From Erysipelothrix sp. (GTDB taxonomy: Bacteria > Bacillota_I > Bacilli_A > Erysipelotrichales > Erysipelotrichaceae), in NCBI GenBank assembly GCA_012520695.1, contig JAAYNU010000066.1, positions 1 through 8,251 on the forward strand: a stretch of 8,251 nucleotides of DNA, in the 5' to 3' direction. This document shows, one piece after another, positions 1 through 5,827 of the stretch (position 1 is the stretch's first letter; the number at the start of each line of letters is the position of its first letter). The notes under the pieces were generated by a model. The model was not told where the DNA came from and did not search any database. It worked only from the letters and a program-made list of their open reading frames with translations. Both the position numbers and the translations under genes were made by a program.

Positions 1-39
1 CTATCAATGGAAACCCTCTATAATAATTACCATATTTAA
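1..39 (+). CDS. C-terminal tail of a probable group II intron-encoded protein (partial)
   Basis: Frame 1 encodes LSMETLYNNYHI followed by TAA at 37-39. The stop lies about ten bases before domain V, where the reverse transcriptase/maturase frame of a bacterial group II intron normally ends, in domain IV. The pattern of a small residue and methionine followed by spaced tyrosines resembles the tails of intron-encoded proteins that lack an HNH endonuclease domain. Only twelve residues are visible, so the call rests mainly on position next to the intron RNA domains. The other two frames also close quickly. Confidence 0.45.
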   Translation, partial: LSMETLYNNYHI

Positions 40-125
40 ATAAAACTGAACCGCCGTATACCGAACGGTACGTACGGTGGTGTGAGAGGACGATAGTTAG
101 AGTAACTAATTATCTCCTACTCGAT
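1..125 (+). mobile_element. 3' end of a group II intron (domains V and VI)
   Basis: Group II introns are self-splicing retroelements whose RNA ends in the catalytic domain V and the branch-point domain VI. Here bases 50-58 pair with 73-81 (9 bp). A 2-nt bulge lies on the 3' side, with a short upper stem (about 59-62 with 67-70) and a GAAC loop, which is the domain V architecture. The expected catalytic triad position reads CGC instead of the commoner AGC. Domain VI follows: 84-90 pairs with 115-122, leaving A119 unpaired, and 92-100 pairs with 106-114. A119 is the likely branch-point adenosine. An AT at 124-125 fits the usual 3'-terminal AY. The 5' part of the intron is outside the window, so intron class and splicing competence cannot be judged. 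The upper stem of domain V is shorter than usual. Confidence 0.8.
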
Positions 126-127
126 TA

Positions 128-439
128 ATGAAAAATAGATTTTATACACGTGAAGTTAAGTTGAAAGCAGTTGAAAAGAGATTAGCTGGTATTCCTGTGA
201 AAGACATAATGGAAGAATTAGATATTAAGAATGAATCTCAAGTATACATTTGGTATTACTGGCATAGAGATGGAGAGTTTCACCGTTTCGATCAACCAAT
301 TGGCAAACAGTATACTTATGGCCATGGTCCTGATGAGGTACAAAATACAAGTGATCAGGATAGAATAAAACAATTGGAGATGCAAAATGAAATTCTAAAA
401 AAGTATCGGGAGTTGGAAAGGAAGTGGAACCTGAAATAG
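128..439 (+). CDS. IS3-family transposase OrfA (helix-turn-helix protein)
   Basis: OrfA binds the ends of the element and, fused to OrfB by frameshifting, directs the transposase to them. This 103-residue protein has a usual OrfA length. Residues about 5-45 form the helix-turn-helix region (YTREVKLKAVEKRLAG, then VKDIMEELDIKNESQVYIWYY). Residues about 78-101 form a charged, leucine-containing coiled coil (DRIKQLEMQNEILKK) like the OrfA leucine zipper. The frame overlaps orfB by 16 bases and contains the slippery site A AAA AAG at 397-403. Oddly, no ribosome binding site stands before the ATG, because the preceding bases are the end of the group II intron. The native leader is presumably in the upstream exon. 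The protein looks intact. Confidence 0.88.
   Translation: MKNRFYTREVKLKAVEKRLAGIPVKDIMEELDIKNESQVYIWYYWHRDGEFHRFDQPIGKQYTYGHGPDEVQNTSDQDRIKQLEMQNEILKKYRELERKWNLK
397..403 (+). promoter_or_regulatory. Programmed -1 frameshift site (A6G) in the IS3 element
   Basis: The heptamer A AAA AAG is in register with the orfA frame (codons AAA 398-400 and AAG 401-403). A -1 slip here enters the orfB frame, which is open from 403 through orfB. The fused product would be about 382 residues. A possible stimulatory stem starts seven bases downstream: 411-417 can pair with 443-449 around a 25-base loop. An SD-like GGAG lies upstream at 377-380, somewhat far for a stimulator. This is the normal expression strategy of IS3 elements. 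Confidence 0.82.
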
Positions 440-1275
440 TCATTCAACTAGTTAATTTTTATAAGGGTAAATTAACTCAAAAGAAAGTATTAGAAGCATT
501 AAATGTATCAAGAACTACATATAATAGATGGATAACAAATATACCAAAGGTTAAAGAAGATTCAGATTTAGTTAAACTAATAAAGACTCTCTGCCATCAA
601 AATAAGTTCAGATACGGTTATCGTAAGATAACCCATTTAGTGAATAAGGAAATGAAGGCTAATAAGAATACTGTTCAAAGAATAATGCAAAAGTATGATT
701 TGAACTGCAAGGTGCGACCTAAACGTAGAAAGTCGACTGGTCAGCCGCTTAAGATAGTTAAGAACATAATTAATGTCGATTTTAATGCAAAACGTCCACT
801 TGAAAAGCTATCCACAGACATTACTTACTTACCATTCGGAAAGTCAATGCTCTATCTGTCTAGTATTATGGATTTATATAACCGAGAAATCATAGCGTAC
901 ACTATTAGTGATAGGCAAGATTTAGAATGTGTTCTAGATACATTAAATCAACTTCCGAATATAAGTGAACAATGCATTCTTCACAGTGATCAAGGGGCTG
1001 TGTATACCGCTCACAGTTATCAAATGAAAGTAAAAGAAAAAGGCATTACGATGAGTATGTCCCGTCCAGGAAAACCATCAGATAATGCCCCTATAGAATG
1101 TTTTCATGGCTATCTAAAGCATGAAACATTTCATTTAGAACCCCAACTAAAAAGTTCTAATGAAATTGTATCACAAACAGTGATACAATATATAAAATAT
1201 TACAATGAAGATAGAATACAAGAAAAGCTGGGATACAAATCCCCAATAGAATATAGGAATTCTTATACCAGCTAA
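424..1275 (+). CDS. IS3-family transposase OrfB (DDE integrase domain)
   Basis: OrfB supplies the catalytic part of the IS3 transposase, which cuts and joins DNA by the copy-out/paste-in route. Residues about 45-100 hold the HTH_21-type region with the usual KFRYGYRKI motif. From about residue 125 a retroviral-integrase fold follows. The acidic triad is complete: D132 (in STDITYL), D189 (in LHSDQGAVYT) and E225 (in DNAPIECFHGYLKHE). D189 and E225 are separated by exactly 35 residues, as in a DD(35)E enzyme. The C-terminal YYNEDRIQEKLGYKSPIEYR motif is also typical. The GTG at 424 may be a separate start (GGGAG lies at 408-412), but most active product probably comes from the -1 frameshift out of orfA. 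No disruption is visible. Confidence 0.92.
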   Translation: MEPEIVIQLVNFYKGKLTQKKVLEALNVSRTTYNRWITNIPKVKEDSDLVKLIKTLCHQNKFRYGYRKITHLVNKEMKANKNTVQRIMQKYDLNCKVRPKRRKSTGQPLKIVKNIINVDFNAKRPLEKLSTDITYLPFGKSMLYLSSIMDLYNREIIAYTISDRQDLECVLDTLNQLPNISEQCILHSDQGAVYTAHSYQMKVKEKGITMSMSRPGKPSDNAPIECFHGYLKHETFHLEPQLKSSNEIVSQTVIQYIKYYNEDRIQEKLGYKSPIEYRNSYTS

Positions 1276-1289
1276 TACTTTTTTTATTA

Positions 1290-1314
1290 GGTACCAAAAC
1301 TATAGGTCAGTACC
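1290..1314. repeat. Probable right terminal repeat region of the IS element
   Basis: GGTAC at 1290-1294 can pair with GTACC at 1310-1314, and the outer GTACTGACC (minus strand, 1305-1313) resembles IS150-type ends. The exact outer boundary is uncertain, and the repeat could run on to about 1326. It lies only about 18 bases from the stop codon of the convergent oxidoreductase gene. Confidence 0.45.
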
Positions 1315-1331
1315 CGTTTGTGTCCCTTTGG

Positions 1332-2183
1332 TTATAATTTTTTAATGTAAAAATCAATGATGGCTTGTGTTCCCTGATTATCATAACCCGCTTTGGAGAG
1401 TGACTCGTAGATGGACGTCACATTCTCAACGATGGGTAGATAGAGGTCGTTTTTTTCTTCTATGACCAGTTTAAGATCTTTGAGGAAGTGCTTGATATAG
1501 AAGCCGGGTTCGAAGTCCTTAGTGATCATCTTAGGACCGTTGTTGGCACCTTGCCAAGAGGATGCCGATCCACCTATGATGACATTGAGCATGGTAGTCA
1601 TGTCAATGTTTTTGCTGTGCGCATATGTGAGGGCTTCGGCAGCACCCGCGATTGCGCCCGCAATCGCTGTTTGGTTTGCGAGTTTCGCGTGTTGTCCGTT
1701 ACCACTGGCACCCATGTAATTAATTGTTTTCCCCATGAGAGCAAGGATATCTTTTACATCTTCAAATGATTCTTTATTACCACCGACCATGATTGAAAGA
1801 GTCGCATTGATAGCTCCCAGATCACCACCCGTTACCGGCGCGTCCAGAACCTCAAATCCAAGTGTTTGACCTTTATCATAAATTGATTTCGCAAGACTTG
1901 GTGATGACGTTGTCATATCGATGAGTAGTGCGTCTTTTTTTGCGTGTTTGAATATTTCATCGTAAACCATTTCCACGTCTTTTGGATATCCTACGATTGT
2001 GAATACGATATCTGCATCCTTCACACAACCTTCGATTGAATCAAACGCTGTTGCTTTTGGTTCAAGTGCCTGTGCTTTGGAATGTGTTCTGTTGAATACA
2101 CTGACGCTGTGTCCTGCATCCGCAAGATGAAGTGCCATTGGTTTACCCATAACACCCGTTCCAATCCATGCAATTTTTTTCAT
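1332..2183 (-). CDS. NAD(P)-dependent oxidoreductase, 3-hydroxyisobutyrate dehydrogenase family
   Basis: A cytoplasmic beta-hydroxyacid dehydrogenase that interconverts a 3-hydroxy acid and its semialdehyde or keto form using NAD(P). The Rossmann motif IGTGVMGKPMALHLADAG spans residues 7-24. FNRT (30-33), with an arginine after the second strand, suggests NADP preference. The substrate loop DAPVTGG is at 114-120, and GASGNGQHAKLAN at 158-170 contains the catalytic lysine K167 and N170. The 283-residue length is normal. I chose the ATG at 2183 because TAAGGAGA stands about nine bases upstream and the protein then begins MKKIAWIG as family members do. An in-frame ATG at 2210 would add nine residues and overlap the prenyltransferase stop. 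It is co-transcribed with that gene. The substrate is not identifiable: hydroxyisobutyrate, tartronate semialdehyde or succinic semialdehyde type enzymes all look like this. Confidence 0.88.
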   Translation of the reverse strand: MKKIAWIGTGVMGKPMALHLADAGHSVSVFNRTHSKAQALEPKATAFDSIEGCVKDADIVFTIVGYPKDVEMVYDEIFKHAKKDALLIDMTTSSPSLAKSIYDKGQTLGFEVLDAPVTGGDLGAINATLSIMVGGNKESFEDVKDILALMGKTINYMGASGNGQHAKLANQTAIAGAIAGAAEALTYAHSKNIDMTTMLNVIIGGSASSWQGANNGPKMITKDFEPGFYIKHFLKDLKLVIEEKNDLYLPIVENVTSIYESLSKAGYDNQGTQAIIDFYIKKL

Positions 2184-2209
2184 ATTATCATATCTCCTTA
2201 TTGTGTTCA

Positions 2210-3085
2210 TTATACCATGAGTGAAAGAATCATGAGCGCGTTAAACGCGATATGAAGCATATTCGTGACGCGAATACCGGTGTATTCGTTCGCAACAGTC
2301 TTGTAAGCTTTAAGTGCTAAGGGAAGCGTTGTGAATACAATCAAACTTTGAAGGGGAAGAAGTCCTAATATAATTAAAATTAAGAGAAGGGAATACGCCA
2401 ATACGAGAATGGCGATGTAGGTAATATAACCAAACTTAAGACCGAAGATCACAGTCGCTGTATTAATCCCTAAGTCTTTGTCTCGTTCATAATCTCGAAT
2501 TTCATTAGACATCATCATAAGAGGAATCATAAGCGATGCTGGAAAGGCAAGTAAGACCGGCATCAAGGAAAACTCAGTAACGAAGACCATATAAGAACCC
2601 AGGACCATTAAACAACCTACAAGGATTAAGGAAAACAAAGCACCCAATCCTTTGCGCTTATAGACAAAAGGTTCGCCAGTATAGGCATACGATCCAAACA
2701 TTCCCACAAGACCAATCCAAAACAAGTTCATATTAACGGTAAACATTAAATATAAACCGATAAGACCGGTGAAAAGTAGACAGGCTAAACTTGTGAAAAA
2801 CACCAGCATATCAAACAAAGTCCGATCATAAGATAGAAAGCGATATGTTTTTTCATTGGGGCGATGATACTTAAAAGAGCCCTCATAAAAATCATTAATT
2901 AAGTTTGCGCATGACAAGACTGCCATACCAGCAAGTGTCACAAGGACCACATTGAGTGGGTTTAAGGGCACTTTTTTTGATGCGAATAAGATTCCAAGTG
3001 TCGTACTCGAAACGGATAGGGACAAAGATAAAGGCCTAAACGCAATCCATAAATCCTTTATATTCTTTTTCATATTTTCACTCAT
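2210..3085 (-). CDS. UbiA-family prenyltransferase (MenA-like)
   Basis: An integral membrane prenyltransferase of the UbiA superfamily, which transfers a polyprenyl chain from its diphosphate to an aromatic acceptor. In the MenA branch the acceptor is 1,4-dihydroxy-2-naphthoate. Its 291 residues contain about eight or nine hydrophobic segments. The first motif region is NLINDFYEGSFK (61-72) and the second is NEIRDYERDKDLG (194-206), with the DxxxD pair D198/D202. YTGEPFVYKRKGLG (135-148) matches the family YTGxP...GLG motif. The first motif departs from the classical NDxxDxxxD: E68 replaces the second aspartate and K72 the third, so metal binding or specificity may differ. GAGGTGG lies seven bases before the ATG. 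The oxidoreductase follows directly, and an ABC importer is divergent. A quinone role is likely but not proven; other UbiA acceptors are possible. Confidence 0.82.
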   Translation of the reverse strand: MSENMKKNIKDLWIAFRPLSLSLSVSSTTLGILFASKKVPLNPLNVVLVTLAGMAVLSCANLINDFYEGSFKYHRPNEKTYRFLSYDRTLFDMLVFFTSLACLLFTGLIGLYLMFTVNMNLFWIGLVGMFGSYAYTGEPFVYKRKGLGALFSLILVGCLMVLGSYMVFVTEFSLMPVLLAFPASLMIPLMMMSNEIRDYERDKDLGINTATVIFGLKFGYITYIAILVLAYSLLLILIILGLLPLQSLIVFTTLPLALKAYKTVANEYTGIRVTNMLHIAFNALMILSLMV

Positions 3086-3101
3086 TTAGCATCCACCTCA
3101 T

Positions 3102-3120
3102 CCCCTTTATGGGGTACAAT
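3102..3120 (+). promoter_or_regulatory. Divergent intergenic control region: small inverted repeat and -10 box
   Basis: The 68-base spacer between the divergent units contains the inverted repeat CCCC-TTTAT-GGGG (3102-3114), immediately followed by TACAAT (3115-3120), a plausible -10 box for the importer operon. No good -35 is seen at 17 bases (TCCACC). The repeat also lies in the leader of the minus-strand unit just upstream of its ribosome binding site. It could be a small operator, but a four-base stem may be coincidence. Confidence 0.35.
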
Positions 3121-3153
3121 TTCAAAGTCTAAACTAACTTAAGGAGAAAATCA

Positions 3154-4035
3154 ATGAAAAAATTATTAATGATCGCATTACTCGTATTAAGCGGGTGCTC
3201 AAGTAAGCCCCAAGAAAAACAAACATTAAAAATAGGTGTTATGCCAGCGGTGGATTCAGCACCCATCTTTTTAGCCCAAGAACTTGGAATCTTTGAAGAG
3301 CTTGGATTGGATATTGAAATTGAAGTATATACCAGTGCAATGGACCGCCAATCTGCACTTCAAGCAGGAGAACTCGATGGCGCAATGACTGATGTCATCG
3401 CACTCGTTAATAACGTTGGTAACGGATTTGATATTAAAGTTACCACAAGTACAGATGGCGCATTCCCAATCCTTTACCACGAAGGCGCACTTGAAAAAGA
3501 CGCTGTTACCGTTGGTATGATGGAAGTAAGTGTTTCGAATTACCTAGCGGATGCATTTTTGAAAGATTATACAATTAATAAAGAATATATTGTGGAAATT
3601 CCAGCTCGTCTTGAAATGGTTGGAAACGGAACACTAGACATGGCAGTAATTCCTGAACCTATGGCATCAATGGGAGCACTCAACGGACTCTCAAAAGAGC
3701 TCATGGCAAACCCCGATGAGTTTTCACCGGAAGTCATGGTTTTTAATACAAAATCAATTGATTCAAAAGAAAAAGAAATTAAACTGTTCCATGATGGCTA
3801 TAATAAAGCTGTCGAAATGATTAATGAATCTCAAACACAAGCACGCGAAGTCCTTGTGAATAAACTAGAACTTAATCCAGTGATTGTGAATAACTTTGAA
3901 TTACCACACTATAATGTAGCGCGTATTCCAAGTGAAGACTACTTTAATAAAATCATCAAATGGAATGAGGATGTATTGGGTGCTTCATTTGACCTTGAGT
4001 ATGCTCAACTTGTCGACGATCGCTTTGTGAAATGA
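3154..4035 (+). CDS. ABC transporter substrate-binding lipoprotein (SsuA/THI5-like)
   Basis: An extracytoplasmic solute receptor anchored to the outer face of the membrane, delivering substrate to the permease encoded two genes downstream. Residues 1-15 are a lipoprotein signal, with a lysine-rich start, a hydrophobic core and the lipobox VLSGC, so C15 becomes the lipidated N-terminus. The mature part begins TLKIGVMPAVDSAPIFLAQELGIFEELGLDI, a start characteristic of the NMT1/THI5-like and SsuA/TauA family, with a second lobe at about residues 110-205 (VTVGMMEV, then MAVIPEPMAS). It is 293 residues, slightly shorter than many relatives. AAGGAG at 3141-3146 sits seven bases before the ATG. Its stop overlaps the ATPase start (ATGA). 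Known family ligands include sulfonates, nitrate, thiamine pyrimidine precursors and riboflavin; nothing here chooses among them. Confidence 0.9.
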   Translation: MKKLLMIALLVLSGCSSKPQEKQTLKIGVMPAVDSAPIFLAQELGIFEELGLDIEIEVYTSAMDRQSALQAGELDGAMTDVIALVNNVGNGFDIKVTTSTDGAFPILYHEGALEKDAVTVGMMEVSVSNYLADAFLKDYTINKEYIVEIPARLEMVGNGTLDMAVIPEPMASMGALNGLSKELMANPDEFSPEVMVFNTKSIDSKEKEIKLFHDGYNKAVEMINESQTQAREVLVNKLELNPVIVNNFELPHYNVARIPSEDYFNKIIKWNEDVLGASFDLEYAQLVDDRFVK

Positions 4036-4739
4036 TTGAATTAAAAGATATCAGTTTATCGTACGCGGATGAGGTAGCGGTGGACCATGTTGATATTGTA
4101 TTTCATCCACTTGAGATTACCGCAATCCTTGGATCTTCAGGTAGTGGTAAGACTAGTTTGATATCAATGATTGATGCACTTAAAACGCCGAGTACGGGTT
4201 CAATCTATATAAATAGTGTTCGAGTATATGAACCACGCCTTGAAACAGCAGTGATCTTTCAAAACTATGGTATCTTGCCATGGAAGAGTGTTTATGAAAA
4301 TATAGCCTTCACTTTGAGAATACGAAAGATCAAAAACTATGACTCAATCGTTCAGGAAGTTCTTGAACTGTTGAACATCAGTGAGTACGCGCATCGCTTC
4401 CCGCATCAGCTCTCAGGAGGCCAAATGCAGCGCGTAGCGATCGCGAGAGCGTTAGCCTTGGATGTTGATGTGTTGTTGATGGATGAGGCCTTCTCAGCCC
4501 TTGATTCGCTTACGAAAGAAACACTACAGGATCTTCTGTTAGAGATTAGAGCCAAACGAAATCTAACCATCTTGTTTGTGACTCACAATATTGAAGAAGC
4601 AGTATTTCTAGGAAACCGTATCGTTATTATGGAAAAAGGAAAAATTAAAGAAGACATTCAAAACAGTTCGGTGGGTAATCGAGCGAGTACTCATTTCTAT
4701 GAGATGTGTCAGAAGGTACGAGGGTATCTTCATGATTAA
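4032..4739 (+). CDS. ABC transporter ATP-binding protein (NitT/TauT type)
   Basis: The cytoplasmic ATPase that powers the importer. All nucleotide-binding motifs are present in order: Walker A GSSGSGKT (34-41), Q-loop glutamine Q77 in VIFQNYGILPW, ABC signature LSGGQ (127-131), Walker B LLMDEAFSALD (148-158, with D151 and E152) and the switch histidine H185 in FVTHNIEEA. QNYGILPWKSVYENIAF is the wording typical of the SsuB/TauB/NrtD group. At 235 residues it is a little shorter than most of these. The ATG shares bases with the lipoprotein stop codon and lacks a strong ribosome binding site, which points to translational coupling. Its 3' end overlaps the permease start by eight bases. Confidence 0.94.
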   Translation: MIELKDISLSYADEVAVDHVDIVFHPLEITAILGSSGSGKTSLISMIDALKTPSTGSIYINSVRVYEPRLETAVIFQNYGILPWKSVYENIAFTLRIRKIKNYDSIVQEVLELLNISEYAHRFPHQLSGGQMQRVAIARALALDVDVLLMDEAFSALDSLTKETLQDLLLEIRAKRNLTILFVTHNIEEAVFLGNRIVIMEKGKIKEDIQNSSVGNRASTHFYEMCQKVRGYLHD

Positions 4740-5457
4740 GAAACTGTATGGGGTCTTTGCGGTATTATTGATGTGGTTTGTATTGCACATACTACTTCAA
4801 ACGCCCGCAATTCCAAATCCTATGACAACGCTCTATCAAACAATTAAGTTAGCTCCAGTATTGCTTCCGCATCTTGCGATGAGTCTTGTGCGCATATTGA
4901 GTGCGATCGTGGTGTCTGCGATTGTGGGTACGATGATTGGGATCTTTATGGCTCAATTTAAAAAGCTTGATGAAGTGTTGGCTCCAATTGTCTATATTCT
5001 TTATCCGATTCCTAAGATTGCTTTTCTTCCAATCTTGATGCTTTTGTTTGGATTGGGAGAAACTCCAAAAATTTTATTGATTGTAAGTATTATCATCTTT
5101 CAATTTCTGATGTCGGCAAAAGATGCAGTGAAAGAAATTCGCGAAGAGTACTTGGACTCTGCGAAGTCCTTGAGAATTAAAGGGATTGAGCTTTATAAGC
5201 ACATCATCATTCCCGCAATTCTTCCGAGCTTCTTTACGACACTTCGAATTTCTGTGGGAGTGAGCATTGCTGTCTTATTCTTTGGGGAGAACTTCTCCAC
5301 AAAATTAGGAATTGGTTATTTCATTATGAACTCTTATGCGATGGTGAACTATGTCAGTATGTATGCTGGTATTGTTGCGCTGAGTGTCTTTGGATTATTT
5401 TTGTTCTATATGATTGATCGTTTTGAAATCATCTTATGTCCATGGCTTGAGAAATGA
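4732..5457 (+). CDS. ABC transporter permease (NitT/TauT type)
   Basis: The membrane channel subunit of the importer, of the binding-protein-dependent transport inner membrane component family, which probably works as a homodimer. It has 241 residues and about six hydrophobic segments, for example 5-22, 51-73, 82-106, 113-128, 172-185 and 209-228. The cytoplasmic EAA loop that contacts the ATPase is clear at about 141-166 (LDSAKSLRIKGIELYKHII, then PAILPS). I chose the ATG at 4732, not the in-frame ATG at 4699, because AGGG stands seven bases before it. MIKKLYGVFAVLL is also a normal membrane start, while the extension would be polar. The gene overlaps the ATPase by eight bases and closes the three-gene operon. 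No terminator is seen after it. Confidence 0.91.
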   Translation: MIKKLYGVFAVLLMWFVLHILLQTPAIPNPMTTLYQTIKLAPVLLPHLAMSLVRILSAIVVSAIVGTMIGIFMAQFKKLDEVLAPIVYILYPIPKIAFLPILMLLFGLGETPKILLIVSIIIFQFLMSAKDAVKEIREEYLDSAKSLRIKGIELYKHIIIPAILPSFFTTLRISVGVSIAVLFFGENFSTKLGIGYFIMNSYAMVNYVSMYAGIVALSVFGLFLFYMIDRFEIILCPWLEK

Positions 5458-5459
5458 TG

Positions 5460-5465
5460 TATAAT
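5460..5465 (+). promoter_or_regulatory. -10 box before the small hypothetical gene
   Basis: A perfect TATAAT lies at 5460-5465, three bases after the permease stop codon, followed by a T-rich stretch. The best -35 at 17 bases is TGTCCA (5437-5442), which is weak. It suggests that the small gene can be transcribed independently of the transporter operon. Confidence 0.45.
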
Positions 5466-5490
5466 ATTTTTTAAGAAATGAGTGATGAAA

Positions 5491-5766
5491 ATGAAAACAG
5501 GCGATAAAGTAAAAATGATTACTTATCAAGGAACGCTTAAGAAGGTCTATGATATTGAACCGGGTGAAGATTACTGGCAATTGATTGGAAGTAAGGGGAG
5601 AATTATTGATGATTCTGACCTTGAAAATGAGGGAACTGTGTTTGTGAGATTCAATCATGCCCTTCATGATTATAAGTTTAATGCGCATAATGAAGAGCGT
5701 GGTATGATGTTTCGAAACTCATTATCAATTTTAGAAAGCGATCTAGAATTGGATACTTCGCACTAG
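5491..5766 (+). CDS. Small hypothetical protein, acidic, possible SH3-like fold
   Basis: I do not recognise this family. The protein has about 91 residues with no signal peptide or membrane segment, and is probably cytoplasmic. It starts TGDKVKMITYQGTLKKVYDI and later has LIGSKGRIIDD and GTVFVRFNHALHDYKF. Short beta strands with glycine turns and the G-D-x-V and G-x-I patterns are compatible with a small SH3-like or KOW-like barrel, but that is inference. The C-terminus is acidic (ESDLELD). Three in-frame starts cluster here: GTG 5482, ATG 5485 and ATG 5491. I prefer 5491 because GAGTGA lies just upstream at 5480-5485. It sits between the importer operon and rpsO with its own possible -10 box. 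The frame is clean, and long overlapping minus-strand frames look like shadows. Confidence 0.72.
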   Translation: MKTGDKVKMITYQGTLKKVYDIEPGEDYWQLIGSKGRIIDDSDLENEGTVFVRFNHALHDYKFNAHNEERGMMFRNSLSILESDLELDTSH

Positions 5767-5791
5767 TGGTTATGGATTGTTTTAATTGTAC

Positions 5792-5820
5792 TTGTATGCT
5801 GCTCACATGAGTGGTATAAT
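5792..5820 (+). promoter_or_regulatory. rpsO promoter (extended -10)
   Basis: TATAAT at 5815-5820 is preceded by TGG, giving an extended -10 (TGnTATAAT). TTGTAT at 5792-5797 is a partial -35 at exactly 17 bases. Transcription would start at about 5827, just at the 5' arm of the leader hairpin. Confidence 0.75.
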
Positions 5821-5827
5821 AAACAGG

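Larger units (their letters stand above)
126..1314 (+). mobile_element. IS3-family (IS150-like) insertion sequence, right part
   Basis: This is a two-frame IS3-type element. orfA carries a helix-turn-helix and coiled coil, and overlaps orfB, an integrase-type DDE transposase, in the -1 frame. Downstream of orfB the sequence GGTCAGTAC at 1305-1313 is the reverse complement of GTACTGACC, which resembles the terminal repeats of IS150-like elements (TGTACTG-type). The right end is therefore placed near 1314, uncertain by several bases because the expected terminal A is a C. The left terminal repeat is not in the window: the group II intron interrupts the element just before orfA. No target-site duplication can be tested with only one end visible. 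Confidence 0.75.

Noticed and set aside
225..443. Minus-strand open frame of 72 codons
   Set aside because: It lies wholly opposite orfA of the insertion sequence, has no ribosome binding site worth noting, and its product has no domain-like pattern. It is a shadow.
1488..1769. Two plus-strand open frames opposite the oxidoreductase gene
   Set aside because: Both overlap the dehydrogenase coding region, whose Rossmann and catalytic motifs are clear. Their products are cysteine-rich and pattern-free, as antisense frames tend to be.
2184..2210. Nine-residue N-terminal extension of the oxidoreductase from the ATG at 2210
   Set aside because: The strong ribosome binding site lies inside this stretch and serves the ATG at 2183, where family members start.
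4699..4731. Eleven-residue extension of the permease from the ATG at 4699
   Set aside because: It would deepen the overlap with the ATPase gene and add a polar segment, while the ATG at 4732 has a well-spaced AGGG.
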